Positions 8,711 through 18,270 of a DNA stretch of 20,144 bases are shown here, piece after piece. Made by a program: the position numbers and the translations under genes. The notes beneath the pieces are model-generated. The model did not search any database and was not told the origin of the DNA. It saw nothing but the letters and a program-made list of their open reading frames with translations. Origin of the DNA: Paramacrobiotus richtersi (lineage: Eukaryota > Tardigrada > Eutardigrada > Parachela > Macrobiotidae); assembly GCA_034698045.1 (NCBI GenBank), contig JAQGAU010001273.1, positions 1 through 20,144 of the forward strand, in the 5' to 3' direction. How positions within the stretch are numbered: the first letter of the stretch is position 1; each line of letters starts with the position of its first letter.

Positions 8711-10780
8711 GTAAAAGGAGCAAGACAAAAGTCGACGACACAAAAAAGAATATCTTGCTTACAGAAAACTTATAAAAACCGAAACAACGCTGCAAAATGT
8801 ATCCCACTGAGGATCGTCAGACGTTGTGAAAAACCCGATCGATTTGACAGAATACAATATATGGTTTATTCATCACAAGCGGCGTTAAATCCGCATCATC
8901 ACGGAAGCGAGTTGCCGACTGTGTGTTATTTCTAGCATTGTAGGTAGGTACCATGATATGTCTGTGGACAGACGAAGTTCCACATCAGCAAGAAAAGATA
9001 TCGATTATTAATTACGCTTTTACTGTAAAGCCGTGTTGTGTGCATGTGTCCTTGAACTTGGGGATGTTATTGTGAGCGCTCTAGTGATGAAACTGCCGAC
9101 GGACAAAGCAGGATTATAGGAGCATTAACAGCAACAATATTTGCATACATGGAGCCCGTGCGCGTCAACGACGAGCGTTCACAGATATGTGTATCAGTTT
9201 CCGCATGACGAGAGCACAGTTGCCACCCTTGTAACGACGTAGTTAAACTAAAAGTTGTCCGTAAGTATTTCCATCGCCCGCTTGGTATGGAGATGGTTAC
9301 AATGCATGTATTGGCAGGCTGCACGGCGTGACGGCCTTCAGCTCCATCCTTGTGTTTGAATTAGCGGGCGAGAAGAACAGCTGTACAGCTAGAGATACGC
9401 ACTACTGCGCCTCTACGGCTTTCCCGAAAGCAGGATTACGAGATAAATAATGGATTATGTGCTGTCGGCATGAATATTTTCTAACATAAACATTACACCA
9501 GCTTTCTTTGAAGAGAACAGATTGCAATTAAACACAATTCCAGACAACAACAGCGCCAGTACAGACGACCAGCTGCTGTGAGCGCTATCAACTGTATAGG
9601 ACATCCAATCTCGCGATGACCGGAAGTTATACATGCGCTATAGTTTAACGGTTTAACGCCCACCGCAACCGCTCGCAATGCAGACACTTTCGGAGTGCCT
9701 TCCAGTCAACATAATAGCAAAAATTGCAGTACAGTATGGACTACATAAAGCAGTACAGGGTTCGGGCAGCGGACACTACCCGACTATCCTCACAACACGA
9801 GCATAGCACAAATAAGCCTGCGTTACGTATGCTGAGATAGGTGCTCCGTGCTCGCGCCTGCTGCATCGGTGTAAAGGTCATCATTGCGGCCTTCAGCTTC
9901 CTGCCCATCAAGGCCCTCAACAGCGTCCGCCGTTGTCAGCAGCCTCCGGGAGGAATAATAAAGGATGTGCTGTCCTCCTTCAGCTAGTACCTGACAGACA
10001 CAATGCTCGAGGCGCCACAGTATCCGTTCTGTGTACCAGTAGCAAAAATTCCCCGATCGAGCACTGTAACGCACGTCCCGGCTTTTCCCAGTAACTCTCG
10101 AACTCTCAAGATAACCAAAGATCGTAACATACACTACACATGCCTATGGTAACTAAATGAATGAGCTCGGAAATGATGAAGTTAACTTACCCCAGGCTAA
10201 TAAAGTAAAGTAATAGTACATTTAGACATGTCACATAACATAGACAGACATAACACAGAACAAAGGAAACGTGGAAGATACAACGACGGAGCTAGGTAAA
10301 ATACTACCGTAAGGTAAGCAGAACATCGAGTCAACAACCTATGATAAAATCTTTAATGAACTAAACGATCTTCTAATTAACGAATTTAATGACACATTAG
10401 AATAATCCACATATTCGTCTCGGTGCGGCTTCCATTAGAACAGCAGGCTGTAAAGATGATATGGATTAGATAACACTGGATGCGACTTCGACTCCGATGA
10501 GGAATAATGAACCTATTTACAAGGGGTCCGTTATCGGACTTGGCGTTATATACTGTATACCCCCCAACAATAATACAAAACCTACACATTGTCGTTTACA
10601 TCAGGCTTGTAAGCCGATCGAGCCAAGCTTGGGTTCTTGTCTGTCATTTCCTGTAGATAAATGTGATGCGTCAAAGAAAGAACTTTTTCTTGAGCAGTGA
10701 ACCAAGTGTCGCTCATGTGACTGTGACACTTGTTCTTAGTTAAATAGAGGGCAATTTTAACCAGCCGGCTTGAAAGCCAG
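8711..10780. other. 2 kb without a supported gene
   Basis: Upstream of copy D on the minus strand, TATAAG at 8774-8769 is a weak TATA candidate. Minus-strand frames at 9067-9324 and 9823-10134 are open; the second is GC-richer than its surroundings between about 9840 and 10020. Neither has a recognisable domain or a splice context I can defend. Confidence 0.4.
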
Positions 10781-10997
10781 ACAACTTGACAGGGTTATTG
10801 GCAGTGCGCTTGCTAGACTGTGCTGGACTTCCGATCGTGCACTTCTCATCTCGAAAAAGAGACCCTCATAATTCTGATCTCGGATATGTATTCAGTGTTA
10901 TCTTTGCGTCGTCTAGACGCACCAGTAAAATGGGAAAACGCCAAGCCTCCGTCAAGTTGCATTCAAGACAGCACCCGAGGAAACGGTGGATCTCCCT

Positions 10998-11047
10998 CGA
11001 GTGTCGGTGATTGTCAGGCCCATCGACCGTCAGTGATTGTCCGTCGG
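10998..11047 (+). other. fragment resembling the nuclear receptor hinge motif
   Basis: Two near-identical stretches of about 24 bases start at 10998 and 11024. Read in their own frames they give RVSVIVRP and RPSVIVRR, 26 bases apart and so out of frame with each other. The hinge exon of the nuclear receptor at 15658 contains RPSVIVRT and RPSVIVRR. This may be a remnant of a related exon, but no zinc-finger exon was found nearby, and such a short peptide could recur by chance. Confidence 0.3.
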
Positions 11048-11673
11048 TCACCTTGTCGGCATGAGCAATCTGAACCAACAGGATCAGCAGGGGTTGCATA
11101 AAACCAGAAAAATCCACAAAATTGGGATGGTACTGTTGTACAACGAAAGATGATTGTGGAAATCTGCAGACACACTAATTACCGAACGGCCTTTGTTCAG
11201 ACAAGGCTACCACAGTTTAAACGGTACTGGATTCGTTCCTTACACGCAGTGTTAGGAACATGTTAATCCGAATTTTATTCGGTTACTGTAGCGGTACAAA
11301 TTAAGTTAGCATACATAAGTGTTTCCATTAAATTTATCTACACAATGTTACTAATTACAGGAAGCGGTTTGAGTGGCTAAGCCCGTAATCGTTCGGTAAA
11401 CGGTCACTTTCCAAAAATGCCTGCCACTCTTATCAAGGCTTAGACGTTTTTGAGAAGAAGCAGAAAAACTATTGTTGTGGACATCGGGGCCGTGAGGCAG
11501 AAGGAGAGGCGGATCAACGGATAAATTTCGTATATTTTCACGATTGTGCTAGGGGCGCTGTACACAGGACAGATGCTGTTACTTTTATAGAACAAAATGT
11601 AAAGCGAGGTAATTTTGCTCGAAACCACAGTCCTCGCTAACAATTGTCATAGGTCTGAATTACTTTTTTATCA

Positions 11674-11967
11674 ATGGCACATCAAGTGCGCTTTCCTCTT
11701 CTACATCATTTTGTTTGGCGGCACTTTGTTGTTATCCCGCCCGGAAATCCTTGGAGCAAATTAATTGACTCTGATCATCTGCATCAGCGGAAACGAGACA
11801 ACAGATCAATAGTTTTGTCCAAAAAGGACAAATTTATCGATCTTTTTCCTAAAGATAGAGATTATTTGTTAGGTGCCTTTGTGGTCGTGCCAAAGAATGG
11901 AAAGGTGATACACGACGCCGACACGTGCTCTTCTCCTCCGGAGATTACGGGCATTTTATCGAAATAA
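11674..11967 (+). CDS. unidentified open frame, 97 codons
   Basis: An ATG-to-TAA frame for a 97-residue polypeptide, unrecognised. It is basic in the middle (QRKRDNRS, then LSKKDKFIDLFPKDRDYLL) and has a hydrophobic start to GAFVVVPKNGKVIHDAD. There is no signal peptide or membrane segment. AATAAA overlaps the stop codon (11963-11968), so if it is a polyadenylation signal the transcript would have almost no 3' untranslated region. There is no clear promoter or splice acceptor at the start. It could be a terminal exon, a small gene or a chance open frame; composition alone makes it better than its competitors in the region. Confidence 0.3.
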   Translation: MAHQVRFPLLHHFVWRHFVVIPPGNPWSKLIDSDHLHQRKRDNRSIVLSKKDKFIDLFPKDRDYLLGAFVVVPKNGKVIHDADTCSSPPEITGILSK

Positions 11968-12545
11968 AGAGCCCAGCCCGTATGCTGAATAATTATCTGT
12001 ACTAGAATCGGTAGAATGGTAGGTGCGGATCAACAAGCTGCAGTCATATGATGGACCATCCTCAGGGAGATAATTTTGCATAAGGTCGCGTTTAGAATAA
12101 GTGATTAGTAATTACTGTGGCATGTCAACAAGAGCTGAACTGAACTGCCTTGAGGATGAGGATTTTGTAACGAACCAGTTGTACACACTGAATTCACGGC
12201 TATGCACGGCAAACTATAACTTTTGTTCTACTGGCGTTTTGAATAATATGATTCAGTAGTAATGTGGCGGCGTCGGAGGTGGCGCTCAAAGTTTGGTTTT
12301 CCTTTTGGTGCCCGGTTCTGCAGAACGATTTAGTGTAGACAATCCTACGATATTTGTTTTGAAGAGAATTTTATTGTCTTTAAAAGTGTGCTAAGATAAT
12401 TGTGGTTTTCTTTAACGTCGCCTTGAAAGTCAGCCCGAGCGCGCGCTAGTAGAATATTCGCGTGCCCCATGTTTCGGGAACGAAACTTCACAGGCTTTTG
12501 AATTCATTTAAAACAATGAATTATCATTTACAATGATACCGAGTA

Positions 12546-13030
12546 CAACGAAAACGTGCGTACGCCTTTTTTACGTATGACATTGAAGAATAGATTCTTG
12601 ATGAGGAAGCTGTTTGGTTTCGGTCTCAAGGTCCGCCGGGTGATTGTAAGAATGCACCACGCGATATCCGCTCGATCTGGAATACGTTGTCAAATCGGAG
12701 GAGAAAAAGAAAGACTTCTGTCGACATGGCATTCCCCCACTCTAGAATGCTCCTCATGCAGTGGTTGAGGATTACAGAAAAGATTTGCAGACCGTTACTG
12801 AGGCTAAGGGCATCAATGTTCAATATGCGTCGATCCACACAGTTAACAGCGGTCATAAGAATATTGTATTCACTCTTATAGATTCTTACGCTAAGGAACC
12901 TGTTAAGTTGTTTACTAATTACTCCAGAGAAATGTCCCACATTTGGGTACGTGGCTGGTTGTTTGCCCCCAACGGCGCAGCGTTGTGCCATCGTATTTTG
13001 TTTGACCTACCGGGAGCTTCGAGAGAATAG
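12546..13030 (+). pseudogene. decayed coding stretch, unidentified
   Basis: Protein-like sequence can be followed across two frames with two internal stops. From 12546 the frame reads KRAYAFFTYDIEE, a stop, then ILDEEAVWFRSQGPPG. Near 12660 the sense passes to the frame RYPLDLEYVVKSEEKKKDFC, has a stop at 12743, and continues open from 12746 to a TAG at 13028-13030. The last part (VNSGHKNIVFTLIDSY, then MSHIWVRGWLFAPNG) looks like genuine coding sequence rich in aromatic and charged residues. I do not recognise the family. It could be a dead host gene or part of an old mobile element. An alternative is that only the last 285 bases are one real exon. Confidence 0.4.
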
Positions 13031-13912
13031 GGCCAGGAAGTCACCTGTAGGCTCCGTACCCTGTAGAACGGTGCATGCTGATTTTCTGATGTAAAAGATG
13101 GTAATTTAGTTAGTAACATTATACACTTCAACGCTGTTGCCATTTATTGTGCTGGCTGAGTTAGAGCAACTAAGAAACAAAGAACCTAAGAATATTATAT
13201 TATTTTGTCTGATCGCTTAGAAAATCGACAGCCAGATCCGCTAAAAGAGAGCGATGGCTGCACTTGTAAACGGATACAAAAGCCGGCCCCATAGGGTAAT
13301 TTTATCAATATAATTCAGACTGAAAGCGGAGGTACCGTGTAAACCAGTACCGTTGAAATCTTCGGCAAGTTGAGCGCAGCAACGCGTAAAATGATACCGT
13401 TCCCCGTAACGCAGCGCGCCGCACTGCCGCAGATAATAGCTCATACTGCTGATTGCATGAGAGACAGCACAGCGCAGATTGCACTGCGAACAGATTGCGC
13501 GTATACGTGGATAATGATTCTGTGCCATGCAGTACTGATGGCGCGATACACTTGTAACAGGTAATTTGAACCCGATCCGGTGCGCTGAAGAGTGAAGAGA
13601 CACAGTAGCACTAAGCGCTTTTCAACCACATTGCGTCACAGTCAGGCGGAAGACGTTAAGCTGTGCAAAAACCATAATCGATGAGATTGTGATTAACCGA
13701 CGACGGCACAACGCTGACCCAATCAGGACTGAACAGCTAAACTGGCACACACATTAAATTTCATACAGTTCTTGTACGGGCGCATCGCGCACCGGGATTC
13801 GAGTCGGAAGCGGTGGAGCTATTTTCTGTAATGCCCTCTTCTCTATAAACGTATCAACGTAGCGTCGCGCCAACGCAGCAGCATTACACCTTGTAGGTAT
13901 GTGAACTTTCTC
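13031..13912. other. non-coding stretch before the nuclear receptor
   Basis: Overlapping open frames on both strands near 13241-13629 have no family resemblance. A tRNA-like B-box (GGATTCGAGTC, about 13797-13807) has no matching stems. Nothing else is recognised. Confidence 0.4.
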
Positions 13913-13920
13913 TATATAAA
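13913..13920 (+). promoter_or_regulatory. TATA box of the nuclear receptor gene
   Basis: TATATAAA lies about 310 bases upstream of the first in-frame ATG of the nuclear receptor. If it works at the usual distance, transcription would begin near 13945, and the two stem-loops at 14013-14115 would be in the 5' leader. No other strong TATA candidate was seen closer to the start codon. Confidence 0.45.
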
Positions 13921-14012
13921 TCTCTGTTCAGATGGGCTTCTATCACTGTGTGTTGCACACCACGTTCCAGCTGATCAACCAACATCCAATTCCATTTATT
14001 AATAATTGTATT

Positions 14013-14115
14013 AATTGGTACCAGTTTCTGTACCAATTGCTTCTATGTATTACCTTGATCGATATCAGACTTTCGGATTGCAAACAACTGGTACCAGTTT
14101 CTGTACCAGTTGTTT
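14013..14115 (+). promoter_or_regulatory. tandem stem-loops with a shared 8-base loop
   Basis: The first inverted repeat has arms AATTGGTAC (14013-14021) and GTACCAATT (14030-14038). The second has 13-base arms, 14082-14094 and 14103-14115, matching without mismatch. Both enclose the same 8 bases, CAGTTTCT. In the second copy a T-to-C change in the left arm is matched by an A-to-G change in the right, so pairing is kept. Both are followed by TTCT(A/T)TGTATT-like sequence, so a unit of about 70 bases was duplicated. They lie between the TATA box and the receptor start codon. They could act as RNA structure in the leader or as palindromic protein-binding sites. Confidence 0.7.
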
Positions 14116-14224
14116 CTTTGTATTCGGTGTATACCACAAAATGTCTATTGAAATGGTAAGATGTTAGACATTTAGTGGTTAAAATTGGAAATAAAATTAG
14201 TCTGATAGTATCGTCGTGAAATAA

Positions 14225-16088
14225 ATGCATTTGACACCCATCCTCATGGCTTTACCAGCAGGACAAGAGCCTGGACCTGAGCGACGCTGGAGTGGATGTC
14301 GGGTGTGCGGTGCACCCAACGCCGCTTCTCTGTACGGTGCCATCGTCTGCTCGGCGTGTGCAGTAAGTATTGACCTTTAGCCTCAGTCCAGACAGCCATA
14401 ATTAGTTTTAGTAGCTGTTAGTTGTATAGGTGGTATATGTTTGCGAATTTCACACGTGGCGGGGTTTGCAACTGTGAATCTTGTTTGCTAGAGATGTTTT
14501 ACAAAATGCTGATCTACTTTTGTATGGATAAACTTGGCAGCAAAGTACAACACCGCAGTCAAACTCGACATCGTCACTGTTTTTTCATATCTGCTGCGCA
14601 TGTAAACAAGTTTTTGCAAAGGTCATCAAACGATTGGAACGTTGACCCCAAAACCTGTTGGTTGCAAGACTAAATCCGGTTTGAAGACACCAGAAATCTG
14701 AACACAATTGTTACTTGTTTAACTTGTTGCTCAGAAATGTTGATCTAGTTGTCCTAAATATCCCACAAATTTTTTTGTTCTACCAAACTTCACTTTTCAC
14801 TAGTTGTCTGCTCTGGTGAAGTAATAATAATATGATAAAAAAATGAGACGTAGTTAGTATGGTAATAGCCTTCACGAGACACTAAATTACATGTTAGAGC
14901 AGCAGTTGATCGCACTCAACTCAAAGCTGGTTGCAGGCGTTCTTCGCTCGCACGATGCGACGGGCCGGCGCCAATCGCTTCAAATGCCCTCTGCCGAATC
15001 CCTGCCCGCTGGACCACACTGTAAGACAACGCTGTCGGGCGTGTCGATTAGCGAAGTGCCTGGATGTGGGTATGCGGCTAAAGGCAAAAACCTCCAATTC
15101 AGGTAATACACGGGGATTCGCTCTGTGTTGTGTGTGAGTGTGATAAGAATAGCTGGTGTAGTTGGCCGAGCACTTCAGTCATGACTAGTCCAAATTAACG
15201 TCATGCGGTCTTTACTATGACGAGAATAATTTGAAGACTAAATCTGCTGCTTAGGAAGTCGGCATCTCTGTACACCAGCAACTTAGTGCGCCAGTGTAAA
15301 AATTATGATCCGTCAAGCAGGGAACATTAAAGGTTGGTAAACAGGTCTGATCGGTAACAATGTCTCAACGACATTATTGCCGGTTATAAAACAGGCGACA
15401 AGGTATCTCGTTAGTGACTGGAAATATCGGAGCTCTGTCTTTCCAAAAATAGTGTCCTAACAACATTAATCAATAATTTTGTATTCTCTCTCGTTACGGT
15501 AACGCAACGCAGCGCAGTATCACACTAACAATCTGAATGTTGACAACTTGACGACTGAAGGCACATACATGATGGTAAATTCCGTTTTGCCGGTTTGCAA
15601 ACTTGATGATGTTAATTGTAGCGTAGCGGTAGACTTGCATGGAGTACTCATTTCCAGATGGGCATCAAGACCAGCCAACGGACTCCAGCGTCGCCAGTCG
15701 TCCTTCCGTGATCGTACGCACTCCACACAGCAGTACATCATCTTCTCCGCAACAACGTCCCTCCGTCATAGTCCGCCGCACACAAACGCCAGACGTCCAG
15801 TCACCACGAAGCAGTCCCAGAGAAGGCAGTTCCTCCCGTGACAGGAAAGGTCAGGAGCCGGGGGACCAGACAAATGTAAGGTCGGTACGTTTCCCCTTTC
15901 CTCCCAGGGAACAATGGGCACTTTGTGGAAATGTTTGATTTCTATGTTGTGCAACAAGCTTATGAAATTGTGCACAGCCAGGTGGAAGTAATAGGAATTT
16001 CTGCGCCCCGGGAATGTGAAGACATTCTACGACCACCGCAACAGCTGACCCTGCTTCTATATGCGGGTAGAAAGGAGATTCGAGTTGG
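14225..16088 (+). CDS. nuclear receptor, two zinc fingers plus hinge (3' end not resolved)
   Basis: A ligand-type transcription factor acting in the nucleus. Exon 1 is 14225-14362 (donor GTAAGT), exon 2 is 14937-15102 (acceptor TTGCAG, donor GTAATA), exon 3 runs from 15658 to 15849 or 15875, and exon 4 is probably 15908-16088. The DNA-binding domain is complete. Finger 1 has Cys at 25, 28, 42 and 45 (C-x2-C-x13-C-x2-C). Finger 2 has Cys at 63, 69, 79 and 82 (C-x5-C-x9-C-x2-C), ending CRLAKCLDVGM. The P-box reads CSACAAFF, unlike the common CEGCKGFF and close to that of nematode supplementary receptors; FFART replaces the usual FFRR. The ATG at 14225 follows an in-frame TAA directly; the ATG at 14246 has better context. 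The start leaves almost no N-terminal domain. Ligand-binding exons beyond about 16088 are uncertain, so the true end is not given. Confidence 0.85.
15658..15875 (+). CDS. hinge exon of the nuclear receptor
   Basis: It follows the acceptor TTTCCAG and continues the phase-1 codon left by exon 2. It encodes a disordered, Ser/Pro/Arg-rich linker with RPSVIVR twice, 19 residues apart, then SPRSSPREGSSSRDRK. Repeated Ser-Pro and Arg-rich motifs suggest phosphorylation sites and nuclear targeting (inference). Two donors are possible. GTCAGG at 15850 gives phase 1 and joins the open frame at 15908 through a 58-base intron. GTAAGG at 15876 is a better donor but gives phase 0 and leads to an early stop at that acceptor. 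Confidence 0.65.
15908..16088 (+). CDS. candidate ligand-binding region exon of the nuclear receptor
   Basis: After a pyrimidine-rich acceptor (CCTTTCCTCCCAG), the phase-1 frame is open for 60 codons. It reads NNGHFVEMFDFYVVQQAYEI, then ISAPRECEDILRPPQQLTLL, to the donor GG|GTAAAA at 16089. The composition is that of a globular, partly helical domain, as expected at the start of a ligand-binding domain, though no diagnostic motif is present. A matching phase-2 acceptor (GGTTCAG at 16119) opens a further stretch with LHLAELPTFC and, about 20 residues later, a PSDQL motif, which loosely recalls the helix 3-4 signature. That continuation ends at a stop at 16260 unless spliced again. Confidence 0.4.
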
Positions 16089-16199
16089 GTAAAATCCTTG
16101 ATTGTGACATTCGGTTCAGGAGTGCTTTGCATTTGGCTGAGCTGCCCACTTTTTGCCGTCCAGTGCAACACAGCTCATACAGGTTTGTACCCAGTGACC

Positions 16200-16960
16200 A
16201 GCTTCAAAGGACCTTTAAGCATCTCGCTCAAGAATCTTTTGTGCACAAATTTATACCATGAGTGTCAATTACTATCTATCAACGCTAGGTATGTTCCTGT
16301 TCTTATGATCATTGCGCTGGCATGTTTTGCTGTTATCCGCTTCGGTTGCTGCTCTCTAAAGATTGTACAGAGTGTTGTGACTTTTTTATGGTCAAAATTG
16401 GCAGAAAGTTACGAGCGATCAACAATATCAATTGTATTGAATCCTCAACACGTAACCGCCTTAGTACGCCATTATGCCCCTGATCGATGCGAAGTAAACA
16501 TATTTCTAGGCACACTCCAACGAGCATGAATTTCGTTGTTTAGTACGGTGCCTCCGTGCCTGTGATTTCCCAGAAGCGAACGCGTCAGTTCAACGCAACA
16601 AATCGATAATAGTGTGAAAGTTGTGGTAAGCGGAAAGTGCGCAAAGCTGACAAGTGGAATGCAACAAAATTCCTGCCATGTCTTCTCTTACTTTATCCAG
16701 GATAAATGTTGGTTTTAACTACGTAACTACGTCTTTTGCGGATAAAAAAGTCATATATTGATATGTTTTACTATCGACCAAGCTTTCGATCTCTCTGCAG
16801 AACATTTGGGGTCTAGTATCGTCCGGTATTTCCAGTTTTTGCGCGCACAAGCTTCTTCAAAGAAACACCGACGCATTTCAACGAGTCACCAACATACGAG
16901 TCAGACACAGTATCCCGAACAGTACCATATCATACCAGCGGTTGTACGCGACACCAGTAA
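16200..16960 (+). other. region expected to hold the rest of the receptor, not resolved
   Basis: Plus-strand frames at 16098-16529 and 16758-16964 are open but show no clear ligand-binding-domain motif. I cannot find a consistent chain of splice sites. The receptor may be truncated here by the repeats that follow. Confidence 0.3.
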
Positions 16961-16964
16961 GTAG

Positions 16965-17150
16965 CACAACATCGTTCACGCAGTTATCACGCGATTTCCA
17001 CAGGTCAACGGCCTGTCTGCAAGACATCCCATGCAGTCCATCTTCGGCCACTCCCTTTCCGCAATTGTAGCAGTAATGGTGCTCCTCCGCTATCTCTGCA
17101 CCCAGCCGAAAATCGATGGCTCTCCTGAAGGATTGATCGTCCAGCCAGTT
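16965..17150 (-). mobile_element. non-LTR retrotransposon C-terminal fragment, minus strand
   Basis: On the minus strand, 17150 to 16965 encodes NWLDDQSFRRAIDFRLGAEI, then a Cys/His cluster (YCYNCG, GLHGMSC) and R-x6-ND. This is the layout seen at the C-terminus of some invertebrate non-LTR reverse transcriptase proteins (LDDE.VR.A..LRLG, H-C-C, GLH.LSC, RH..LND). Only this end is present; the polymerase core is absent. Coding resemblance stops sharply on both sides, although the frame stays open from 17291 to 16878. Confidence 0.5.
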
Positions 17151-17161
17151 GCCAAACATTC

Positions 17162-17488
17162 TGTTTCCACCACCTCCGGATCGAGACTGGAAGATGGGAG
17201 AAGTTGGAAAGGGACGACCGAATATGTCGCCACTGCAGTGTTCTTGAGGACGAGACACATGCTCTTTTCCATTGCCCCCTGCATATGCCAACGCGAGAAG
17301 CCATACTCGGAAGACTGAAGGCCAATAACGTGTCGGATACTGTGCATTACTTCAGGCGCTGCCTAAAGACCTATTCCAGAGATGAGACGTTGGACCACGA
17401 CAGGTACGTCTTCGGGCAGCTGGCCCTCCGGGTTCTCAAGGACGCAAAGGATTCATTCCATGGACGGACAGTCCTTGACCATTGTTGA
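17162..17488 (+). mobile_element. non-LTR retrotransposon C-terminal fragment, plus strand
   Basis: The plus-strand frame begins FHHLRIETGRWEKLERDD and continues with the zinc-knuckle pattern CRHC, EDETHALFHCP, then a helical basic tail to TGA at 17486-17488. The pattern LRIETGR.....R.CRHC...EDE.H.LF.CP is typical of the last part of many animal LINE-type reverse transcriptase proteins. An in-frame TGA at 17126 and the lack of upstream polymerase motifs indicate a 5'-truncated copy. It differs in family from the minus-strand fragment that starts about 12 bases away. The likely 3' untranslated region runs to the TTG repeat near 17788. Confidence 0.6.
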
Positions 17489-17787
17489 AGGCTGGGATAC
17501 AGTAACTTAGTATAACCGAAGCCTGATCTTTATGTTGCGAATTATTTTCTTCGTTAATGTACCAGGTCGTGTGCAGTATCGTTAGCGTCCTGTGTGTATT
17601 GGTTAAACACGCTACGGCCATATGTTGTTTTTGTTCTTTTTCTTTACTGCTTTACACCCTTTATCCATTTGTTTTTGTCTGTTATCAGTATCTGCTTGTT
17701 GTTTTCCGTCGTTACTCGCAAAGGCGAGATAATGCCACTGACCAGCATTGTGGCACCTGCTGGACGAACGGTTCCAGAGGAATAACC

Positions 17788-17802
17788 TTGTTGTTGTTGT
17801 TG
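17788..17802 (+). repeat. TTG microsatellite, possible LINE 3' tail
   Basis: Five TTG triplets. Many LINE families end in short tandem repeats of this kind, and it lies about 300 bases after the stop codon of the plus-strand retrotransposon fragment, so it may mark the end of that copy. Confidence 0.4.
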
Positions 17803-17854
17803 TCGAAAGTACTGTCCTTATGACAAGTACACATATATGATAACTGATATGTGC

Positions 17855-18266
17855 AACCGGCAATTATGTTCCCCTCCGCCAAAATGCCCCCCCGGTCCGG
17901 CAATAATGTCCACCCTGTGGAACAGCATTTTGGTGCGGTTTCTGGTGTTTTTAGCCCCGGATATGTTTCACTGGCAATAATGTCCCCCCGGAACGGAAAC
18001 TCTGCCCCGCGGATAATATTTACGGCTTCGTTTTACGTGCCCGGCAGAGCAGCAGAAACAGACCCGGTTAAAATTTCCTACGAAATACACATTTTGGTTC
18101 TGGGCGGACATTATTGCCGGAACAAAAAATCGGACGAAATCAGATCAGGGGAACGGGATAACGCGTTCTGGAGGGGGAACATTTTTGCCGGGAAATAATA
18201 TCCAGGTAGAGCACTTATTCCGGATCCGGGGTGACATTTTGGCGGAGGGGAACACTATTGCCGGTT
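17855..18266. mobile_element. inverted-repeat element (MITE-like) with internal short repeats
   Basis: The left arm (about 17855-17920) and right arm (about 18202-18266) are inverted copies. They include a perfect 20-base match (17867-17886 against 18235-18254) and AACCGGCAAT at both outer ends. Inside, a core close to CCGGCAATAATGTCCCC recurs at 17897-17911 and 17971-17987 on the plus strand and at 18106-18120 on the minus strand, with more diverged forms in both arms. The whole is about 410 bases and has no coding content. No target site duplication is evident. Transposase-binding iterons within a non-autonomous DNA transposon are the simplest reading. Confidence 0.65.
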
Positions 18267-18270
18267 ACAT

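Noticed and set aside
9823-10134. 103-codon minus-strand frame as a gene
   Set aside because: It is locally GC-rich and open, but has no recognised motif, promoter or consistent splice sites.
13785-13815. tRNA B-box-like GGATTCGAGTC
   Set aside because: The flanking bases do not form a T-stem and no A-box lies at the right distance.
16098-16529. 143-codon plus-strand frame as ligand-binding domain
   Set aside because: It has hydrophobic stretches but no ligand-binding-domain signature, and its frame does not continue from exon 4 of the receptor.
17020-17318. 95-codon plus-strand frame at 17031-17318
   Set aside because: It is a shifted reading over the two retrotransposon fragments and keeps none of their motifs.
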